Below are positions 52,665 to 56,484 of a stretch of DNA of 56,484 bases, piece after piece. The notes below the pieces were generated by a model. That model made no database searches. It was not told where the DNA came from and worked only from the letters and a program-made list of their open reading frames with translations. Source of the DNA: an uncultured Acidobacteriia bacterium (GTDB lineage Bacteria; Acidobacteriota; Terriglobia; Bryobacterales; Bryobacteraceae); assembly GCA_903907865.1 (NCBI GenBank), contig CAIVPR010000024.1:1-56484 (forward strand), written 5' to 3'. The translations under genes were made by a program, and so were the position numbers. Position 1 is the first letter of the stretch; each line of letters begins with the position of its first letter.

Positions 52665-52916
52665 TCAGATCCGCCAACAGCGCGGCAACACTGGAGAAGC
52701 GCTTGCCCTTGCCCGCTGCCAGCTCAGCCATTGCTTCCCGTGTCGTTGCGTTCGGAACCTTCTCGTCAAACGGTAACCGCCGTTCGTCGGCAGCGTGCAA
52801 CATCATCATTCGGATGGCGTCCGATACGGGCAGTCCATGGATGCCAATACCAATTCGGCACAGTCCTTGGTAGCGCCATCGATCCGGGCCCTGACGGATG
52901 TATCGCCGGTCTTCAA
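52651..52916 (-). pseudogene. DinJ/RelB-type antitoxin gene with one frameshift
   Basis: From TTG 52916 (AAAGGA eight bases upstream) the frame reads KTGDTSVRARIDGATKDCAE, a DinJ/RelB ribbon-helix-helix N-terminus. At about 52833-52837 one base is missing (ASM then GLPVSDAIRMMMLHAADERR in the next frame), after which it continues to LADLNEDD and TGA at 52653-52651. Order and spacing relative to the downstream toxin are those of a normal dinJ-yafQ-like operon. Confidence 0.8.
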
Positions 52917-53009
52917 GTTGGTGTCCTTTCGTTCACCCACAATTGTAGCCCCGGACCGGGTTGAGGCGTCCGAGTCCGGCACGATAGCATAGGGCAAGGA
53001 GTGTCGATC

Positions 53010-53246
53010 ATGGCAAATCTCAACTGGTCGCAGTGCCCCGCCGTAGAAAGTGTGCCGGGCAAGGTAAGCGGGGCGTGGGTGTTGCGGGGCACGCGGATGC
53101 CCGTTTCGGCGATCTTCGAGAACATCGAAGTCGGGGCCAACATCAATGACCTCATGGAGTGGTTCGAGGGGCTTGACCGGGATCAGATCAAAGCGGTGAT
53201 TGCATTCGCGGCCCGCAGTCTCGACCGAGCGCCAGTCACGATGTAG
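53010..53246 (+). CDS. DUF433 protein (antitoxin-like), copy 1
   Basis: A 78-residue DUF433 protein. ATG 53010 is preferred (AAGGAG eight to nine bases upstream) over GTG 53001. The N-terminal strand-rich part (WSQCPAVESVPGKVSGAWVL, RGTRMPVSAIFENIE) leads to a helix-turn-helix-like C-terminus (INDLMEWFEGLDRDQIKAVI). DUF433 proteins often pair with DUF5615 PIN-like proteins and are thought to be DNA-binding antitoxins. The next gene, one base further, is such a partner. Confidence 0.88.
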   Translation: MANLNWSQCPAVESVPGKVSGAWVLRGTRMPVSAIFENIEVGANINDLMEWFEGLDRDQIKAVIAFAARSLDRAPVTM

Positions 53247-53247
53247 T

Positions 53248-53574
53248 ATGCGGATTCTTTTCGATCAGGGAACCCCGGTGCCAATCCGGCCTTATCAGGA
53301 GGGGCATTCGGTGACCACAGCTTTTCGGCAGGGCTGGGATGAGCTCAAGAACGGTGAATTGTTGGCAGCCGCCGAACAGGCTGGGTTCGAGGTGTTTGTG
53401 ACAACGGACCAGAACCTGAGCTATCAGCAGAACCTCGCCAACCGATCGATTGCGATAGTCGTACTCGGTCAGCAGCAGTGGCCGACCGTTCGGCCGCACA
53501 TTCAGCGTGTAGTCGATGCCGTCAACGCAGCGACACCCGGCAGCTTCACTGAGGTTGAGATTCCCTTCAGGTGA
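53248..53574 (+). CDS. DUF5615 PIN-like protein (toxin-like)
   Basis: A 108-residue protein. MRILFDQGTPVPIRPYQEGH places the first catalytic-type Asp at residue 6; GWDELKNGELLAAAEQAGFE and VFVTTDQNLSYQQNLANRSI give the TTDxNL motif with the second acidic group. This is the VapC-like PIN fold of DUF5615, probably an RNase toxin. It begins one base after the DUF433 stop, so it is cotranscribed and translationally coupled. ATG 53248 is used; upstream codons of the frame lie inside DUF433. All motif residues look intact. Confidence 0.87.
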   Translation: MRILFDQGTPVPIRPYQEGHSVTTAFRQGWDELKNGELLAAAEQAGFEVFVTTDQNLSYQQNLANRSIAIVVLGQQQWPTVRPHIQRVVDAVNAATPGSFTEVEIPFR

Positions 53575-53623
53575 AGTCTCCCCGACGATGTGGCGTACCC
53601 TATGGGGAGGAGGAGCGCAGATC

Positions 53624-53866
53624 ATGGCAAGTCTTGATTGGTCACAATGCCCTGTCGTGGAGAGCATCCCTGGCAAGGTCAGCGGTGCATGGGTGTTTCG
53701 TGATACGCGGGTTCCGGTTTCGGCGATTTTCGAGAACTTGAAAACGTCGCCCCTTGAAGAGGTGCTGGAAAACTTCCACGTCACGCGCGATCAGATCCAG
53801 ACCGTCCTCGACTTCGTGGCACGGACAATAAAATACTTGACGGTGAACGATGCATTTGAATTGTGA
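53624..53866 (+). CDS. DUF433 protein, copy 2
   Basis: An 80-residue paralog of the DUF433 gene at 53010. The first about 38 residues are nearly the same (WSQCPVVESIPGKVSGAWVF versus WSQCPAVESVPGKVSGAWVL); the C-terminal helices differ. A strong ribosome site GGGAGGAGGAG precedes ATG 53624. No PIN-like partner follows; instead its last 17 bases overlap the start of a J-domain gene. It arose by duplication and could cross-bind the DUF5615 toxin. Confidence 0.85.
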   Translation: MASLDWSQCPVVESIPGKVSGAWVFRDTRVPVSAIFENLKTSPLEEVLENFHVTRDQIQTVLDFVARTIKYLTVNDAFEL

Positions 53867-55163
53867 CTTTCTGGGATATTATTCAGCTCTCGGCGTCAAA
53901 CCATCTGCGACCTCCGAGGAAATCAAGAAGGCCTTCAGGACGAAGGCCCAAGAAGTTCACCCGGACCGAAATTCAGCTCCGGATGCGACCAAGCGCTTTC
54001 AGTTTCTGAACGACGCCTTCCAAACATTGAGCAACCCAGAGGCCAGGGCACAGTACGACGCGGAAGGTTCTGCATCCTTGGCCGAAGACAACGGGCCCCC
54101 CGTTTTTGAGCCGCTCATTTGTTCGGTATGTAAGAAGATCTCCGCACAGCCCCGTTACGCCATCTACTATCAAGTCGTCAGCTTCATTGTCTTCACGCAG
54201 CGTAGCGTGTCTCAGGGTATTTTCTGCTCGGCGTGCGGAGCGAAGGCGGCGTACAGAGCCTCCTTGGTGACCGTCTTCTTTGGCTGGTGGGGTTTTCCGT
54301 GGGGGCCAATCTGGACACTGCCAGCGCTCGTTCGGAATCTGTTAGGGGGTACACAGCCTCCAATGAACAACTTCAAGATCCTCTGGTGTCAGGCGATGTA
54401 TTTTGCTTCGATTCGGCGCATCGAGATCGCCTCCGCTATGGCGCTGGACGCCCTAAACTTTGGAGCGAAGCTGTCGTCCGCTGAAAGAGCGGACGCCAAC
54501 GTCAATCAGCTTCTAGAAGCACTAGGCTATCTGCTCGCAGTGGCGAAATCCGGCACCTCAACTCTCCCCAAGGTGTGGGGCTTTGGCTCCAAAACATTCA
54601 AGGTCCAAGCTATTGGTGGCGTGATAGTTGCTGTCGCAATCACTGTCGCAGTGGCAATGATTGCCAACACGCCAAGGACTGCTTACCGCCACACCCCGCC
54701 CACTGGAGCACAGGAGTCGAAGGCACCCGCACCAGCTCCAGTCGCTGTCTTTGACCAGCCAGAGGTGCCATATCCACCAACCGGCAGAATCAGGACACTT
54801 CGGGTACGTCGCCCTGAGTCGGAAATGGCACCACTAAAGATCGTGACCGCAACTGGTGGGTTTAATTACTATGCAAAACTCGTGGGTGTCGAGACTGGAA
54901 AACCAGCGCTAATACTGTTCGTCCGCGCCGGCGACACGGTAGAAACGGAACTCCCGATTGGTTCTTACTATCTGAAATTCGCAGCAGGCGAAAGATGGTA
55001 CGGCGAAGACTTTCTGTTTGGTCCCGACACCTCCTACAGCAAAGCAGACGAGCCGCTGCTTTTCCGCATCGAGGGTCACCGGGTATTTGGCCACGTGATA
55101 GAGCTGATCAAGCAAGTCAACGGAAATCTGAGAGAGACGCCGATCTCCCCCACAGATTTTTGA
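53850..55163 (+). CDS. Membrane-anchored J-domain protein with zinc-binding and C-terminal domains
   Basis: A 437-residue protein. J-domain residues about 8-72 (YYSALGVKPSATSEEIKKAF) hold HPD at 37-39, so DnaK stimulation is plausible. CxxC pairs at Cys91/Cys94 (ICSVCKK) and Cys126/Cys129 (FCSACG) flank a hydrophobic stretch and may bind zinc. Hydrophobic segments lie at about 137-160 and 253-272 (IGGVIVAVAITVAVAMIANT). After a Pro/Ala linker, the C-terminal domain (about 320-437) reads GGFNYYAKLVGVETGK, GSYYLKFAAGERWYGEDFLF and ends NGNLRETPISPTDF. Its function is unknown. It starts inside DUF433 copy 2 and is lower in GC than the surrounding genome. Not a canonical DnaJ or CbpA. Confidence 0.82.
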   Translation: MHLNCDFLGYYSALGVKPSATSEEIKKAFRTKAQEVHPDRNSAPDATKRFQFLNDAFQTLSNPEARAQYDAEGSASLAEDNGPPVFEPLICSVCKKISAQPRYAIYYQVVSFIVFTQRSVSQGIFCSACGAKAAYRASLVTVFFGWWGFPWGPIWTLPALVRNLLGGTQPPMNNFKILWCQAMYFASIRRIEIASAMALDALNFGAKLSSAERADANVNQLLEALGYLLAVAKSGTSTLPKVWGFGSKTFKVQAIGGVIVAVAITVAVAMIANTPRTAYRHTPPTGAQESKAPAPAPVAVFDQPEVPYPPTGRIRTLRVRRPESEMAPLKIVTATGGFNYYAKLVGVETGKPALILFVRAGDTVETELPIGSYYLKFAAGERWYGEDFLFGPDTSYSKADEPLLFRIEGHRVFGHVIELIKQVNGNLRETPISPTDF

Positions 55164-55251
55164 ACTGGACTCTTGTACTTCTGATAAGGGATATGGTCAT
55201 AACAAGACTGAGTACACTTTTCCCATCTTCGAGCCGCAGCGCTTTTGGGAG

Positions 55252-55647
55252 TTAGGCTTCTTGGTAGTGTAGTCGCTTTTGGACGGCTCTTTCGATATCC
55301 CTAATGATCCTGGTCAGGCTCTCGTTGCTAATTGTCTCAATCCCGGAGGCTTGAGTCTCCCAATCCCGCGCCCTCTTGCCGCAGTGGTAGAAGCTGGTGG
55401 CGTGCGCAAACTGTTGATGCGCCGCCCTGAATTTTTCGCGGAGCTCGTCTGTCATAAAGATGCTGTACTTAGTCAGGTAGTTACCAAAGAGCCTCAGCTT
55501 CTCGTTCGCGTCGTCCATATTGACGCCCGCCATGGACTCCTTGAAATAGTCACTGCGCCTATCCGGGTCGAGCCGCCGCACCCTCTGTGTCAAGCTTGAT
55601 GAGTCATCCTGTGTGACAAGAATTAGAGTGCAGGGCGGGAAAGGCAA
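55252..55647 (-). CDS. Hypothetical protein, probably cut at its 5' end by the IS element
   Basis: The frame runs 131 codons, but its first codons lie in the sequence just outside or within the insertion-sequence end, so the natural start is probably lost. The supported part is helical: DPDRRSDYFKESMAGVNMDD, then LRLFGNYLTKYSIFMTDELR and RIIRDIERAVQKRLHYQEA. ATG 55533 or 55518 could start a shorter product. No known family is recognised. It is convergent with the J-domain gene and belongs to the accessory region. Confidence 0.45.
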   Translation of the reverse strand: MPFPPCTLILVTQDDSSSLTQRVRRLDPDRRSDYFKESMAGVNMDDANEKLRLFGNYLTKYSIFMTDELREKFRAAHQQFAHATSFYHCGKRARDWETQASGIETISNESLTRIIRDIERAVQKRLHYQEA

Positions 55648-55655
55648 ACCTCATC

Positions 55656-56138
55656 ATGACAAAGAACGGTTTTACAAGCCCGGCCCCGGTTCCGGTGGGT
55701 ATGGGGACATTCAACGCGGTGATGCGCGACTTGGACGGGACCCCGGCTCCGCGGCCCGATCCCGAGGTGGTGGCCCGCGCCAAGCGCCGGCGGTTCACTG
55801 CGGAATACAAGCGCCGGATTCTGGCCGAGGCCGACGCCGCCAGGGAGCCGGGCGCGGTCGGTTCGCTCCTGCGCCGCGAAGGATTGTACTCGTCCATTCT
55901 CGCCTCGTGGCGGAAGGAGCGCGAGGCTGGAATCGAGGCGGCTTTGGCTCCCCAAAAGCGCGGCCCGAAGGCCATGGGTGAAGGCGAGGCCGCGGTTTCG
56001 GAGCAGTACCGGCAGCTCAAGCGGGACTACGACCGGCTTGCCGAGCGTCTTCGGAAGGCCGAAATCGTGATCGACGTTCAAAAAAAAGTGGCTGCCCTGT
56101 TGGCTGGAACGGTTCCGGCGGAAACGGGGCTGCTCTGA
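55656..56138 (+). CDS. IS3-family transposase OrfA
   Basis: A 160-residue protein with the OrfA helix-turn-helix (RRRFTAEYKRRILAEADAAR, then VGSLLRREGLYSSILASWRK) and a C-terminal leucine-zipper-like coiled-coil (QYRQLKRDYDRLAERLRKAE). It binds the IS ends. The length is longer than usual OrfA (about 100) because of an N-terminal extension of some 40 residues, as in certain IS3 subgroups. Near its end there is an A8 run for frameshifting. The stop TGA shares its A with the ATG of orfB. Confidence 0.88.
   Translation: MTKNGFTSPAPVPVGMGTFNAVMRDLDGTPAPRPDPEVVARAKRRRFTAEYKRRILAEADAAREPGAVGSLLRREGLYSSILASWRKEREAGIEAALAPQKRGPKAMGEGEAAVSEQYRQLKRDYDRLAERLRKAEIVIDVQKKVAALLAGTVPAETGLL
56081..56087 (+). 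other. Probable -1 ribosomal frameshift site in IS3
   Basis: Heptamer A-AAA-AAA followed by G, in the codon phase required for a -1 slip (orfA codons CAA AAA AAA GTG). The -1 frame is open from here straight into orfB, so a fused OrfAB transposase can be made. Confidence 0.65.
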
Positions 56139-56484
56139 TGGCCGGGGTTGCCGAACTGGCCCCTGTGGTCGGGGTCAAGCGGGCATGCGCCGCGCTGGGC
56201 CTCCCCCGTGCTTCTTTCTACAGGAGGACCCGTGCGGACGGGGCGGCCGGCAGGCCGCCCGTCCGAACGGCGGTCCAGCCGAGGGCGCTTTCCGGTGCCG
56301 AGCGGGAAGCTGTCCTGTCGCGGCTGCGCGAGGAGCGTTTCCAGGACGTTTCCCCCGCCGCCGTGTACGCCACATTGCTTGACGAGGGCGAATACCATTG
56401 TTCGATCCGCACCATGTACCGGATTCTGGAGGAGGAGGGGGAAACCCGCGAACGGCGGGACCAGCTGGTCCATCCTCCTTACAG
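56138..56484 (+). CDS. IS3-family transposase OrfB, 5' part
   Basis: 115 codons are visible before the window ends. The N-terminal helix-turn-helix (RACAALGLPRASFYRRTRAD) and VSPAAVYATLLDEGEYHCSI then TMYRILEEEGE match the region before the DDE catalytic core, which lies outside the window. It is in the -1 frame relative to orfA. Confidence 0.88.
   Translation, partial: MAGVAELAPVVGVKRACAALGLPRASFYRRTRADGAAGRPPVRTAVQPRALSGAEREAVLSRLREERFQDVSPAAVYATLLDEGEYHCSIRTMYRILEEEGETRERRDQLVHPPY

Larger units (their letters stand above)
55656..56484 (+). mobile_element. IS3-family insertion sequence, left part
   Basis: orfA and orfB in the order and frame relation of the IS3 family. The element continues beyond the window. 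The left inverted repeat should lie somewhere in about 55600-55655 but could not be fixed without the right end. Confidence 0.8.

Overview
The window is high-GC DNA from what looks like a chromosome of Acidobacteriota, probably the Bryobacterales/Solibacter group. This rests on gene content: a large Oar-like receptor with an N-terminal carboxypeptidase-regulatory domain, DUF1800 plus DUF1501 pairs next to an ECF sigma factor, FG-GAP/ASPIC-UnbV proteins, many TPR proteins, ECF sigma factors of the acidobacterial/planctomycete type, and hairpin-rich intergenic repeats. No rRNA or CRISPR array is seen. Two tRNA genes are present (Asp-GTC, Val-GAC).

Layout. 1-0.5 kb: 3' end of a terminase-like ATPase. 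0.6-4.5 kb: hairpin cluster and a G-quadruplex motif at the end of mfd, then a YHS-domain gene. 4.5-8 kb: TPR protein, PIN-domain remnant, carboxymuconolactone-decarboxylase-like protein, SDR, small hypothetical, tRNA-Asp. 8-11.4 kb: Oar-like outer-membrane receptor. 11.6-17.2 kb: CarD regulator with a clear promoter, orphan CoxB, and several secreted or outer-membrane proteins. 17.2-19.5 kb: arsenic operon arsR-arsM-aqpS-like-arsC behind a palindromic operator. 19.7-21.6 kb: GGDEF/EAL gene broken by one amber codon at a catalytic Glu, overlapping a BLUF photoreceptor gene. 21.7-26.6 kb: ECF sigma, DUF1800, DUF1501 and a kinase-N-terminus-like small protein. 27-30.3 kb: amino-acid permease, kynureninase-like enzyme and kynurenine-formamidase-like hydrolase (tryptophan/kynurenine breakdown). 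30.5-36 kb: YVTN/phosphoesterase protein, DksA-type protein, sugar isomerase-like protein, DUF72. 36-43.7 kb: tRNA-Val, MerR regulator, the miaA-TPR-GGDEF run, large TPR protein, second ECF sigma, TsaC-like protein. 43.8-47.3 kb: the conserved ATP-grasp/alpha-E/transglutaminase operon. 47.5-52.3 kb: LysE exporter, TPR protein and a 1059-residue FG-GAP/UnbV/TPR protein.

52.3 kb to the end is an accessory island: a dead DinJ/YafQ-type toxin-antitoxin pair with three frameshifts, a live DUF433/DUF5615 pair, a second DUF433 copy overlapping a membrane-anchored J-domain protein, a probably truncated gene, and the left part of an IS3-family element with an A8 frameshift run.

The most interesting spots are the BLUF plus amber-interrupted EAL pair (a possible light-controlled c-di-GMP module caught during or after inactivation), the duplicated DUF433 gene whose usual PIN-like partner is replaced by a J-domain membrane protein, the export-pump-free arsenic operon, and the G-quadruplex/hairpin cluster at the end of mfd. 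All functional statements are inferred by reading; no database search was run.
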